64,000 nucleotides of DNA, taken from Anisodus tanguticus (Eukaryota; Streptophyta; Magnoliopsida; Solanales; Solanaceae). The stretch's first letter is position 1. Each line of letters opens with the position of its first letter. The DNA is taken from the NCBI GenBank assembly GCA_034509755.1, contig CM067548.1, forward strand, positions 15,080,018 through 15,144,017, given 5' to 3'. A program made the translations under genes and the position numbers. Of this stretch, positions 33,561 to 45,115 are shown piece by piece. The notes beneath the pieces are model-generated. The model was given only the letters and a program-made list of their open reading frames with translations, was not told where the DNA came from and made no database searches.

Positions 33561-34290
33561 TAAGGAATTAGCCGAGGCGTATGAATCCTACCGAAGTACA
33601 TAGCTTTTTGGGTCTAGCAGGGTATTATTGGATATTTGTGGAAGGTTTTTCTTCTATCTCTGCACCTATGACCACACCACTCACAAGGAAGCTAAGTTTC
33701 AATGGACGGGTGCGTGTGAGCGCATCTTTCAAGAATTGAAATACAGGTTGATATTTGCACATGTGTTAGCTCTTCCTGAAGGTACCGATGGGTATGTGGT
33801 CTATTGTGATGCCTCCAAAGTCAGCCTAGGATGTGTTTTGATGTAACATGGAAAGATTATAGCATACACATCAAGACAATTAAGGAAGCATGAAGTGAAT
33901 TATCTGACTCACAATCTCAAGTTAGCAGCGGTAATCTTTGACCTGAAGATATGGAATAATTATTTATACGGAGTCCATGTTGACATATTCACATATCATA
34001 TGAGTCTACATTATACATTTTGCCAAAAGAGCTGAATTTAAGGCAAAGAAAGTGGTTGGAGTTATTAAAGGACAACGATGTAGACATTTTGTACCATCTT
34101 GGAAAGGTAAATATCGTAGCTGATGCCTTAAGTCGCAAGTCTATGGGAACTTTGGATGGTATTGAAGCTGGCAAACTAGAAATGACCAAAAAATTATGTC
34201 GCTTATCCGGTTTAAATATGCGACTTGTGGATACAGATGACAGACGAGTGGTGGTATACTGCATAATCATCTTAAATAACTGAGGTAAAG
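33561..34290 (+). pseudogene. Element A RNase H
   Basis: HSFLGLAGYYWIFVEGFSSI leads from RT into KFQWTGACERIFQELKYRL and TDGYVVYCDASKVSLGCVLM (first catalytic Asp in YCDAS), then a TAA. After it come IIAYTSRQLRKHEVNYLTHN and LELAAVIF-like residues, and then the open part 34020-34283 with LRQRKWLELLKDNDVDILYH and VNIVADALSRKS (last catalytic Asp in ADALSR). The order of motifs is complete. The stop at about 33844 and a frameshift near 34000 break it. Confidence 0.8.
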
Positions 34291-34369
34291 GCATAACAAT
34301 TTGAGGACCCCAAGTTGGTCCGAATGAAAGAAGGAATTCCTCTATAGAAGAAGCCGATATTGGAAATTA

Positions 34370-35440
34370 TGAGAGACGGAGTCCTTAGATATCAAGGTCG
34401 ACTATATGTACCAAGTGTTGGAGGACTCTGAGAGCAGATTATGGCAGAAATCTATCAGTCTAGATATTTCATTCATTAAGGATCGACAAAAATGTATCAT
34501 GACCTTCTATAGTTTATTGGTGGAATGACATGAAGAAAGACATCACAACATTTGTAGCTCAATGTCCAAATCGTTAGCAAGTTATGATCGAGCATCAGAA
34601 GCCTAGAGGTTTATTATAGAACGTTGAAATCCCTACTTGGAAGTGGAAAATGATTAATATGGATTTCATTACCTGTTTACCCCATTCTTATCAGAAATTT
34701 GATTCCATTTGGGTTATCATCGATAGTCTTATGAAGTCTGGACATTTTCTACCTGTTCGTACTACCTTCTCGGTAGAGGATTACGCCAAGCTGTATATTA
34801 AAGAAATAGTTTGATTGCATTGTATTCTAGTCTCTATCATATCTGACAGGGGTGCTTAGTTTATGGCTCACTTTAGGAGGTCGTTTCAAAAAGGTCTAGG
34901 CACCCAAGTGAACCTTAGTACAATTTTTCATCCACAGGCCAATGGTCAAGCTAAGCGCACAATCTATATGCTCGAGGACATTTTATGGGATTGTGTATTG
35001 GATTTCAAAGGTAGTTGGGATGATTATTTTCCCCTCATTGAGTTTGTTTACAACAACATCTATCATTCCAGTATCAAGATGGTCCATATGAAGAATTGTA
35101 TGGGCAGAAGTGTAGGTCCCCAATTGGCTGGTTTGTAGTGGGAGAAGCTGAGTTAATAGGCCCTGATTTAGTTTAGCAGGCAGTAGAGAAGGTGAAGCTA
35201 ATTCAAGAATGCTTATTGACTGCCAGAGTCTACAGAAATCATATTCATATGTTAGACGCCGTGACTTAGAATTCGTAGTTGGCGATTGGGTGTTTTTAAA
35301 GGCCTCTCTCCTATGAAAGGGGTTATGAGGTTTGGTAAGAAATGAAAACTTATCCCCAGATATGTCGGACCATACAAGATCATCCACAGGATAGGTCAAG
35401 TGGCTTATGAGCTTGAGTTACCCTCAGAGTTGGAAGCAGT
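34370..35440 (+). pseudogene. Element A integrase
   Basis: Zinc-binding region at 34430-34600 (YHDL...WWNDMKKDITTFVAQCPN, with the HHCC set partly visible), then the core: NMDFITCLPHSYQKFDSIWV, TKSGHFLPV, ISDRGA (34845-34857) and in 34863-35138 RRSFQKGLGTQVNLSTIFHP and AKRTIYMLED. The usual GQAERT Glu position reads GQAKRT (Lys) in this copy. Then WDDYFPLIEFVYNNIYHSSI and, after frame changes, DWVFLKASLL-like and RYVGPYKIIHRIGQVAYELE. Inactive. Confidence 0.82.
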
Positions 35441-35680
35441 TCACCGGTATTCCATGTGTCGATGTTGCGTAAGTGCGTAGGATATCCCTCTCATATTACT
35501 CCCATATATGATGTACATATCACTAAGAATCTAGCATATGAAGAAACTCCGGTAGCTATCCTAGATCGCCAAGTTCGAAAGTTGAGGACTAAAGAAGTTG
35601 CCTCCGTTAAACTTTTATATAGGAATGACAATAATGAAGAGATGATGTGAGAGGCCGAAGAAGATATGAAGTCAAAATAT
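35441..35680 (+). pseudogene. Element A chromodomain-like C-terminus
   Basis: The open frame 35456-35650 reads MSMLRKCVGYPSHITPIYDV, NLAYEETPVAILDRQVRKLR and TKEVASVKLLYRNDNNEE, ending at a TGA where a Trp codon (W-EAEED) would be expected. This is the C-terminal chromodomain-type tail that defines chromoviruses. The same block is found in elements B (40370-40594) and C (about 49430-49550). Confidence 0.85.
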
Positions 35681-36035
35681 CCCTACTTATTTCTGTCTTC
35701 AGGTTTATACCCATATTCGTGTGATATGATTCTCTCATTCCTATTCTATTCAACAGTTCTAAGTCCAATGTCTTGTTTAGGTATTAATGTTGAGGCAGAT
35801 ATGACATATGCAGCTCAGAATACGACAGAGGACAGTTAGGGTGAGTTATGACTAACCCTCTTGATTTTTGCATATATAGATGGTCGTGTGAGGCCAAGTT
35901 CTTATTTTTGTGATTATGTTTCCATGTGTGACATTGGATATATGTTTGGGTTGTTTACCCATTTTTGGAGAAGTCCTGTTTACAAAGGAAATTTTGCCAA
36001 AATTTTTAGAACCCTTGAAAGCTAAGGATATCTTC

Positions 36036-36071
36036 AACATTCGCGAACGCATGTTCCTAAGGAGGGAAGAA
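36036..36071 (+). other. Element A near-palindrome and polypurine tract
   Basis: AACATTCGCGAACGCATGTT (36036-36055) is an imperfect inverted repeat and is followed within three bases by AAGGAGGGAAGAA, the polypurine tract, which abuts the 3' LTR. The same arrangement is present in element B. Confidence 0.7.
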
Positions 36072-37079
36072 TTTTACACCTTATAGTTTCGTGTTCCGTC
36101 AGATTGTCTGTTGATACATAAGTCCCGGGAAGGGGTATGACCTTACAAAAGGATAACCAAGGTTTATAGCTTGTTTACGGAAGTTTCGGAGTATATGGAA
36201 GCTAAACAGATTAAAGGAAATATGTTTCGCCGAAATTGGGGACTGTGGAAGTTTGACGGTACAATTGATAGACCGTCAAACTGCCTTGGTGCACCATCAA
36301 AGTGCCCTGAGATTTTCTGCTCTCAGGAGGTAAATTGACGATTAGGATCGATGGACCGTTGATCATTCGACGGACCGTAAATCCCAACATCAAAGTACGG
36401 CGGTGGAAATTTTTTGATGGGTTTAAATTCGGGTATAACGATTTGGGGCTTCATTTTCTATATGAACAGTCGTCCAATTGCTCTCAAAAAGCTCTCTAAT
36501 ATATTACTTCAACCCAAGGTTAATCCAAAGCCAAATCATGCAAGATTTATGTGATAATCCCTGGGTAACTATAGAAATCATCTTCCTCGTATTAACCCGG
36601 ATTTAGAAACCTTAGGAATTGGGGCAAACTATTGTTTGGAAAAGGTTTGGTTGCGTTGATGTAGAAACTATCCTCCTTTATCTATATATGCGATTAATGG
36701 ATGACTTGGGATAAGTTATGAAATGTTTTTAAATCTGAAACCAATAAACTTATAAAGATAAGATATGTTGAGTTATGGGTTGTTTTGTTTGAATTGTAAG
36801 TTGATATTGGTTAATATATTGATTGTTAGTATTGTAAACCTAAGAGGGAATGTTTCGAAGAATCGTGGGGTTAAATTACATGAATACAATTTTAAGTGTA
36901 AAGTTAAGGAGTTTATGAGTCTCAAAGAGGGCTAAAGAGTCGTTGTCATTATTCTTTATTGTTCACACCCCCTAGCCTCTCTGGTATTGATATAGTTTTC
37001 ATTGGCAATGATATCATGCATACAATCATGATCATATATGGGTTGCACGTTCCGTTATAAATGTATATAGAGGATCGAG
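36072..37079 (+). mobile_element. Element A: truncated 3' LTR
   Basis: Aligns with the 5' LTR from its first base (TTTTACACCTTATAG against TGTTACACCTCGTAG). It lacks about 400 bases (5' LTR 29274-29674) and stops at GAGGATCGAG, equivalent to about 29870. TAT-like gag sequence follows immediately, with no target duplication. Confidence 0.85.
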
Positions 37080-38125
37080 TGAAAGAAACGGTAAAGAGCT
37101 ATGTACCCCTCTCAAAAAGTATGGGGACATCAAGGAACAAAACACTGTAGGTGGAATCTGAAAGCTAGCCATCCAAGAAGGCCACTAGTGTAGCCTCTGC
37201 CGTTGTTCCCGAAAGCAATGAGACTCTTTTGACACCATGTCATACGTCTTCCCTAATATAGTGGGCAGTTTCTTTCAAGGCCTATGCCTGTCCTTTTCAG
37301 GTTACCCCAATGCCCGTGTTGTCTTTAGAGGTCTACAAAATAATAAGGGCGATGGGGACCATACATAGCACAAAAGATGTGTGTTCCAGATGAATCACGG
37401 GATACACTGCTGAAGAATGTGTATCTTTAAAAAGGAGAATAGTGAAGCTAATCTACAATGGGACCATCCGTCATATTTGGGGACCACATTCTATGTTAGT
37501 ACATGACCCAATCACTCCGATGAGAGGCATTGTCCTCGAAATCCATCTTTGGCAATATGATTTCACCATTTTGAGGACTCTTACGCTAATATCTTTGAGA
37601 AATTGGTTGGTGCTAACAAGATCTATCCCATAGGGACAATGTGGAAACTCTCACCTAGCAAAGTCAATAGGGATTGAGGTTGTATGTACCACGCGGGTCA
37701 CAACATCGAAGAATGCGAGGCATTCAATTTTGAGTTGGAACATCTTATCGGCAACGGGGAGATATGAGTAGTTCTCCCTCTCCATTATTGAGTAATTTAA
37801 GCCAAGTGCCGAACGTGCGGTTGTTAGAGTGACAACCGTCCATGGGATTTGAGGAGAAGTCAACTTTTGGGTAGACTTACGCACCCTTGTGGATCAAATG
37901 TTATCCCTTCCTTTTTATTTGTAAAAGAAACTATGTCCGACCTGATGTCTCAATAAGGGATACGTAGGAAACCCATATCGGGTCTGGTCTAGGGTTTTTG
38001 GGTAAGTAAGAATTGGCAGAGCAAGGGTATTTATATCATGTAAACTGAACTACAAATGGTCCTGACTTCCCATTGCGGGATACGTAGGCAGTCTACCTAA
38101 GACTCCGTCCTTATATTGTATAAAT
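37080..38125 (+). pseudogene. TAT-like gag fragment and non-coding tail
   Basis: Plus-strand pieces read FEDSYANIFEKLVGANKIYP (about 37569-37629) and, after a stop, CMYHAGHNIEECEAFNFELE (37687-37746), a gag segment with its zinc knuckle; an earlier RMCIFKKENSE piece lies near 37415. From about 37800 it is non-coding and contains GGGATACGTAGG twice (37957, 38080), the motif that also occurs after pol in E and F. It may be the 5' part of element F or a separate fragment; the insertion of B at 38131 hides the connection. Confidence 0.6.
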
Positions 38126-38130
38126 ATATA

Positions 38131-40105
38131 TGTCACGACCCAAACTGAAAGGCCATGACGGGCACCCAGACCTTACCTGTCGGGCACCACTCTTCACATA
38201 TTTATCAGCTAACCGTAATCAATCGTGGCCCCAAAGACTGTCACCAAGTATCTGCTGACACACACACCAAGGCCGACATGGCTATACACGACTACTAAAC
38301 ACAGGACAATTGTCTACAAGCCTCTAAAGAATACGTACATCATAAGGTCGGGACAGGGCCCCGCCATACCCATATGAATATGCAAACTATCAAACCACTA
38401 CCAGACTGCAACTCTGAAATAAGTAGAGTGCTCCAATGTCAGCTAACCAGCAACCTACTAGCATGAACCGTCCCACTATCTACCTGAGCCTACGGGCATG
38501 AAATGCAGTGTCCCCCGACAAAAGGGACGTCATTATAACTGATGTACTGAGTGTGTCAAGCATGAACAATAGCATAACAGGGATATAACAATAAACTGAG
38601 ACAAAAACTGCTGACAAAACTAGTCAACAACAACAACCGACAAGTAGTGAATTGCCTCTGAGGGCCATAATATGCCTAAATGTCATGCACAATGCAAATG
38701 CGGTATACATATATATATATTGGCCTCACAAGAGTATCTTCCTTCCTATAAAAACCTCTGTGGGCATCATTTCATTTCGGCCCCTGTGGGTATAATCATT
38801 ATTATATTGGCCTCATTGGGCATCTTCCTTTTTGTGATAGTTTGTACTAGCTGCAGGTGGTGTTGCGTATATAACGCCATTCCCTTTTTCCATCCCCTAT
38901 ATATATATATATAATTCATATCATATAGTAATGTATATAACACATGTGGGTCCACGGTAATACATGAATATAATGCAAATGAAAATGCATGAATGACAAT
39001 GAAACATTCTAAACTTATCGGATGACATAATATCCTTGTACCTTCGGCTAACATTGGGAATATCAACATCTTTCCCATATACCTCAATAAGGATTTAAGA
39101 ATATATATAGACATGCTTTGACAACAGGAATGAATAATATGAATATTCTTAACTACTAAGAGTAGAATCATTTATGAGACAATATTACATTTACGGTTCG
39201 TACTTAGAACATGCCAAAAGAAAGAATTATTAGTCTTAACATACCTTCGAATGACTACGACTAGTCAATCCTTCCGATATACGCTTAACCTTAGATGCTC
39301 ATACGAGCTCGTAGAAGGTCATAGATGGTGAGTCGTACTTTAGTCGCCTTTTTTTTGAAATCCCAGTTCTTTACTTTGCTACGAAGTAATCTCCAACCCG
39401 CTTTAAATTAGAACACGTTGCTGCACAAAGTCCAAATTTCTCTACTTCTCGTGGAATGAAAGAACCAAAATAGTTGCTGTGTAGTTTATTTATGAAACAC
39501 TACGTTTAGCTAAAGTGACAAGGGGTCATATTTGCTAAAAATGTTCCTAATAATAAGGGTCCAAAGGAAGTGTTTCATCCATCATGGACCATGGGGTCCA
39601 CCCGCCTCTTCATTATATCACTATATTACCAACTTTTCCCTTAGATGTCACTTATATATCCAGCCACCTATATGTCTACACATTAGTCACTTATACCATA
39701 GAATCGGCCAACATGGACACTTGTCCACATAACCAAATGCCACTTATTCTTAATAAATTCCTTTACATCTCACTACATCCGACATCTAATCAAATACCCA
39801 CGTAATTAATCTTCTGATCTCAATTCACTTAAATAATAGATCATTTTTGACACACCTCATATACGAGTATACTCCTTATAATGATCATGCAATATGATAC
39901 CAGTTCATAACCTCTTTGGTACACACAAAATATTATTTCTAATTACTGCCATCGCATTTTTAAGTCTGAATCATTTTGGGACTTCATCTTCTTATACGAC
40001 GAACCCTTTATTTACATGCTTGAATATGATAAATTCTTCGAGGCTTGGGTCTACTTTCATACGTCTAGCTATTCAAATCATTGCCCACAATTATGGGGTA
40101 TTACA
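38131..40105 (-). mobile_element. Element B: 3' LTR
   Basis: Plus strand TGTCACGACCCAAACTG to GGGGTATTACA; in element sense TGTAATACCCC...GGTCGTGACA. 1975 bp. It pairs along its whole length with 44472-46486. ATATA lies just outside (38126-38130) and again just after the other LTR (46487-46491), a perfect target duplication for the whole element. Confidence 0.92.
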
Positions 40106-40140
40106 TCCTTTCCCCCTTAGAAACATTCATCCTCGAATGT
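40106..40140 (-). other. Element B polypurine tract and near-palindrome
   Basis: On the minus strand ACATTCGAGGATGAATGT (40140-40123) precedes CTAAGGGGGAAAGGA (40120-40106), which abuts the LTR start TGTAATACCCC. This gives both the plus-strand primer and the near-palindrome seen in element A. Confidence 0.75.
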
Positions 40141-40329
40141 TGGGGTGACGTATCTAGTCCCCATCACGTAGCCTGAAAACATAACCCCCTCTTTTCATAG
40201 GGCCATATAATATAACATATATCATTACATTAGACCTCACATGGTCCTCAAGCATTAATTATAATAATTTTAAATAGAACTCACCTTATGCTTCTCTCGG
40301 TACCTCGGCGTTGGTCTAAAATAGGTAAG

Positions 40330-40860
40330 GATATTTGTGTTTCATCTCCTCTTCCACATCCCATGTCATTTATTCTACATTCTTATTCCTCCATAGAACT
40401 TTCACGGAGGCTACTTCTTTAGTCCTCAACTTGCGTACTTGTCGATCTAAGATAGCAATAGGAACCTCTTCATATGATAGATCCCCCGTAACCTTCACAT
40501 CGTCAATCGGTACAATCCGAGAAGGATCCCCAACACACGCTCTTAACATAGAAATATGGAAAATCGGATGAACAACCTCCAACTCCAAAGACAAATCTAA
40601 CTTGTAAGCTACTTGGCAAATTCATCGAATTATGTGATATGGACCACTGTACTTTGGACTGAGCTTTCCCTTTTTGCCCGAATCTCATTACACCCTTCAT
40701 AGGAGAAATTTTCAAGAAGACCCAATCATCCACTTGGAACTCTAAGTCTCGCTGCCGCATACTTGAATACGGTTTCTGACGACTCTGAGCGGTTAACAAC
40801 CGTTCTTGGATAGGCTTCACATTCTCTCTATAGCTTGGTGCACTACATCAGGCCCAATTA
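40330..40860 (-). pseudogene. Element B integrase C-terminus and chromodomain tail
   Basis: The minus-strand frames 40820-40503 and 40594-40370 overlap. The first gives RLLTAQSRQKPYSSMRQRDL, EFQVDDWVFLKISPMKGVMR and FGQKGK. The second gives VVHPIFHISMLRACVGDPSR, DLSYEEVPIAILDRQVRKLR and TKEVASVKVLWRNKNVE. It is better preserved than the same region in A, although a frameshift separates the two frames. Chromovirus type. Confidence 0.85.
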
Positions 40861-41800
40861 ATCATGATTCGCTTATTTCGAATCATCTGATAAGAGGTCT
40901 ACATATCCGTCCGTGCAAAGCCTCGTATGGAGCCATTTTAATGCTAGCATGATAACTATTATTGTATGCGATTTCAATATAGGGTAGATGATCATCCTAA
41001 CTTCCCTTGAAGTTCAATACGTAAGCTCGTAGCATGTCCTCGAGCGTTTGAACAGTACGCTCAGGTTGCCCGTCTGTTTGAGGGTGGGAAAATTGTGCTA
41101 AGATTAACTTGAGTGTCCAAACCCTTTTTGAAATGATCTCCAGAATTTAGCTGTGAACTGCGCATCTTGGTCAGATGTAATAGAAATAGGCATAAATCTC
41201 TTTAACGTACATTCATAGTTCTCAGTTGTGTAGGTAATTTTGACCACGAGGAATTGAGCTGATTTAGTCAGTTTATCAACGATTACCCAAATAGAATCAA
41301 ACTCATAATAAGGATGAGGTAAACCTGTAACAAAGTCCATATTAATTATTTCCCCTTTCCATATCAGAACCTTAATGTTCTGAGTCAAGCCATCAGGCTT
41401 TTAGTGCTCTATCTTTACTTGCTGACCGTTAATACACTAAGCTACAAACTTCACAATGTTCCTCTTCATGTCGTCCCATCAACACATACCTTTGAGATCC
41501 TAACACATCTTAGTAGATCCAGGGTGAATGAAATTTTGTGAGCACTGGACCTCTGTCATAATCATATATTGTAATCCCGCTACATTGGGAATATACAAAT
41601 GGACTTTCCACCTGGGGTCCCTCTCCTATTATACTCGAAGGTTGTGGTTTTTTTTGCTAAACATCTTTCCCGATCTTCCTTAAAGATGGAATCTTCATCA
41701 TGACGTTCATTTTCTTCCAGTATGAGGGATGGCCCTGCTGTATTTTGAGTCATAGGGCTATCACAACTTAAATCCTCCAATTGGACTCACACTTAACTAA
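40861..41800 (-). pseudogene. Element B integrase, zinc-binding and core
   Basis: From about 41580 down the minus strand reads VMTEVQCSQNFIHPGSTKMC-type residues, WWDDMKRNIVKFVA-stop-C (zinc-binding part), then in the open frame 41388-41104 WKGEIINMDFVTGLPHPYYE (first Asp), IWVIVDKLTKSAQFLV and ISITSDQDAQFTAKFWRSFQ (second Asp), then after a frameshift a piece of the E-containing helix near 41060 and MIIYPILKSHTIIVIMLALK-like residues. The linker before it (41780-41580) reads DSPMTQNTAGPSLILEENER. The triad is traceable but the frame is broken. Confidence 0.8.
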
Positions 41801-44370
41801 CTATGCATTCCCTTAGGTCAACTTCACTTCTTAATCTTTACATTAGTCAAGCCATTCGTGGTGAATAATTCTGTTGTCAACTTAGCTTTGTTTACTAACT
41901 GGTGTGCTGAAAACTCTTATATCTATAGTATCTCAATCATGAATATTTTATGGACAATATAATCGAATCTGAAGTGCGCGTATCATCGCAGTTAACTCTC
42001 ATTCATGGTCTGAAAGGAATCTGTACTTTCTCATTACTCGTAATTATAAACAACTCTCATTTCTTACTTCATTTGATACTTGTTCACTCATCTTCTTACT
42101 TGTACTCCTCTTAGTTCCAATATATTCCGTATACATACGTAATCTTAAATATTGCTACTGATTCTAATCCTTGGCGTTACTACCCTTTACGGATGAGCTG
42201 TTAATTTATTCCTTCATTCAGTATGTGGAAGATTCTGAAGAATTTACATTACTTATCCAAACCTAGTCATTTTACATAGATTTGAATTCCTTAACTAGCC
42301 TCATTGCTAAGACTTTCTGTCAATGGCTCTTTTGGGAAAAGATTTCCTTGGTCTCGTTAAGCTATAAACTCGTTACTTTATCTATCTCGTAGAACCTTTG
42401 GTCAGTTCATAAATGCTCATAGACATCTGTATTTTCCTGACATTTTATCTTCATTATAATGTCATTATCTCTTGGCAGATATCTTCAATGTCTACCTTAT
42501 ATCCATAGGCGTCATTGGCCCCTTTCTACCTGTTTAGGCACTAATCTCCGAGCTTTACTTACTGTTACCTTCATTTTCCTATCTTTTGAGAGGTATGACT
42601 GCATATGTTGTGGAATCGACGCTTCGTATGTGTAGATCCAATTTATGGTGTTATATGATCCCATGACTTGTCAAGCTTTCTTGTCTTATCATAATTAGAT
42701 CTCTTATTGACCGTGTGCTTTTTCATCTTACCTTTACATTTCCCTTTCAAGTTGCCTTGAGGGGGTCTTATCTCAAAGTATTTCTCATATTATCTTCTCG
42801 AACATCATAGGTTCATCACCTTTTGCCGATGAGTTCTTACTGTCCTTCCTCTAACGTTGGTCCTTATGCTGTTCTAGAGTAATCATACCTTTGTGAAACC
42901 TGCATACTATAATCTCATTCACTTTTATCCTTCTTGTCATAATCCTTCCTTCTACTCGTCATTAAACGTAAAACATTTCTGCCTTGATACTTAATCATAC
43001 CATTCCATTCATACTTATTAACTATTTTCTTATTCTTACAATCATTCTTTGATTGCTCCATAGATTTCGTCCTCAATTATCCCCGAAAAGCTATTGTTAT
43101 CCAAAGGTTATTTAAAATTGTAACATGCTGCACAATGAAACTGAAGACCTTACCAGTCCAATACATATAGAGGCTTACTAACATCGATATATGTAATTCT
43201 CAATACTACGCGGTATGGCCCTTTAAACACGGACGCGAGGCTTATGTCCCCTTCCACTACCATGGATAACCCGATCCTTATATATGACTTTGGCTCACTA
43301 TTTTGGGTACGTCACTTTACATGATCTTCTTAAATTTACTGATGGTCACTCTTCAGACGATTCGATTGTGGCAATCCATTCTTGTTAATGATATCCTTGG
43401 ACAATTCCCAATCTATTCTAGGTAAGACCTTACAATTTAGGTCGCACGTACACAACATCTTCCCACATTCTAATCCGCATGAGTAAAACATGTAGCTTTT
43501 CATAACCTACTACACCTTCCAATGATGTCTTCTGCTTTTCATCTGTGCAACTCATATTCATATTATCCTTACCTTTGCACATCAACTTGGGAAAATTCGT
43601 AATGCTGTGGACATGGCTGCCACACTAAACCAACCCCCTGTACCTTTGTGACATTATCCGGTATGTGCTTGACCATACCGAATACAAGATGGTCGGGGCG
43701 GTCTCACTTGACCTTTACAACTTTGACCTTGAGATATTTGCATCTTTGAACCCTTTAATTATCGGCAATCCATGACTAACGAACTTCATCGGTTATGAGC
43801 TTCTTGGACCCTCAAGGGTCTATATCTATCAGATGCTCTAGGATGAAGTCGTTCTTGGGAAAGCAACTTACTCATATCCTCTTACAGATCTGTCCCAATA
43901 GAGAGCATACTACTCGCATTTACATCCGATAAAACTTCAATCTCCCTGCTAATCATAGCCCTACTGGAATGAGGCATTGCTTTGACCATAAACACGGTAA
44001 GGTCTACAGAGAGAATCATCACAATCCTCTGCATTCAGGTGCTTAGTACTTCCTTTACTAAACCCTTTTTTTCTTCTGTATCCCAAAGCTAACATTTTGC
44101 TTTCCAGACTTGCATTATCTCTTTCGTATATGAGTGAGACAATTTCTCATAATCTCGATTTTCTTAACATAATTCTGCTCTTCTGGCGTATCAATCGTCT
44201 GGTAGAAGTTACCCATTTACTGGATACGAATATGAACTAACCGAAGTCTTTTCGGTAATTGTCATCACCGAAACAATATTAGGCACGAGTTAAACTCGAA
44301 TTCTTAAGACTCAGCTCTACTTCACAATCTATGATATGAAAGAATAGAAACCATCCCTAAATGCCTTGCA
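41801..44370 (-). other. Element B internal region without recognisable genes
   Basis: Between the integrase part and the leader, gag, protease, RT and RNase H should take about 4 kb. Only 2.6 kb of AT-rich DNA is present, and I found no gag, protease, RT or RNase H motif on either strand. It is either foreign filler or very old decay (see findings). Confidence 0.5.
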
Positions 44371-44378
44371 GCCTCCTG

Positions 44379-44410
44379 TTTATAAGTGTGGCGCGCAACA
44401 CACCCATAAA
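44379..44410 (-). promoter_or_regulatory. Leader hairpin after the primer site, element B
   Basis: Minus strand TTTATGGGTGTG-TTGCGCGC-CACACTTATAAA: a 12-pair stem with two G-U pairs and a loop containing the self-complementary hexamer GCGCGC. It lies about 45 bases after the primer site, as in elements A and C. Confidence 0.65.
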
Positions 44411-44455
44411 CAAGACTTTACTAGACACGACTTGCAGACTCCCTAGGACAGACCT

Positions 44456-44467
44456 GCTCTGATACCA
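44456..44467 (-). other. Element B primer binding site (tRNA-iMet)
   Basis: The minus strand reads TGGTATCAGAGC, a perfect match to the initiator tRNA-Met primer site, four bases after the LTR end. It fixes the orientation of element B as minus. Confidence 0.93.
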
Positions 44468-44471
44468 AGTT

Positions 44472-45066
44472 TGTTACGACCCAAACCGGAGGGCCATGAC
44501 GGGCACCTAGACCCTACCTGCTGGGCACCATTCTTTACATATTTATCAGCTAACCGTAATCAATCGTGGACACAAGGACCGTCACCAAGTATCTACTAAC
44601 ACACACACCAAGTAGCTACTGACACACACACCAAGGATAACATAGCTATACACGACTACTAAACACAGGACAACTGTCTACAAGCCTCTAAAGAATATGT
44701 ACATCATAAGGTCAGGATAGGGCTCCGCCATACCCATATGCATATGCAAACTATCATACCACGACCAGATTGCAACTCTGAAACAAGTAGAGTGCTTCAA
44801 TATCAGGTGAACCAACAACCTACTAGCGCGAACCGTCCCACTGTCTACCTGAGCCAGCGGGAATGAAACGCAATATCCCCTGACAAAAGGGACGTCATAC
44901 GACTAATGTACTGAGTGTGTAAAGCATGAACAATATTATAACAGGGATATAACAATAAACTTAGATAGAAACAACCGACAAAATTAGCCGAAAGAAACAG
45001 CCGACCAGTAGTGAATTGCCTCTGAGGGCCATAATATGCCTAAATATCATGCACAATGCAAATGCG

Positions 45067-45115
<49 letters not shown>

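Noticed and set aside
38672..39171. Apparent secreted or membrane proteins on both strands of 38672-39171
   Set aside because: Both frames lie wholly in the element B LTR and recur in its partner LTR with changes that do not preserve protein.
30806..44410. Leader hairpins as tRNA or microRNA genes
   Set aside because: The stems are only 9-13 pairs, they sit at a fixed distance from the primer site of retroelements, and they lack tRNA boxes or a miRNA-length stem.
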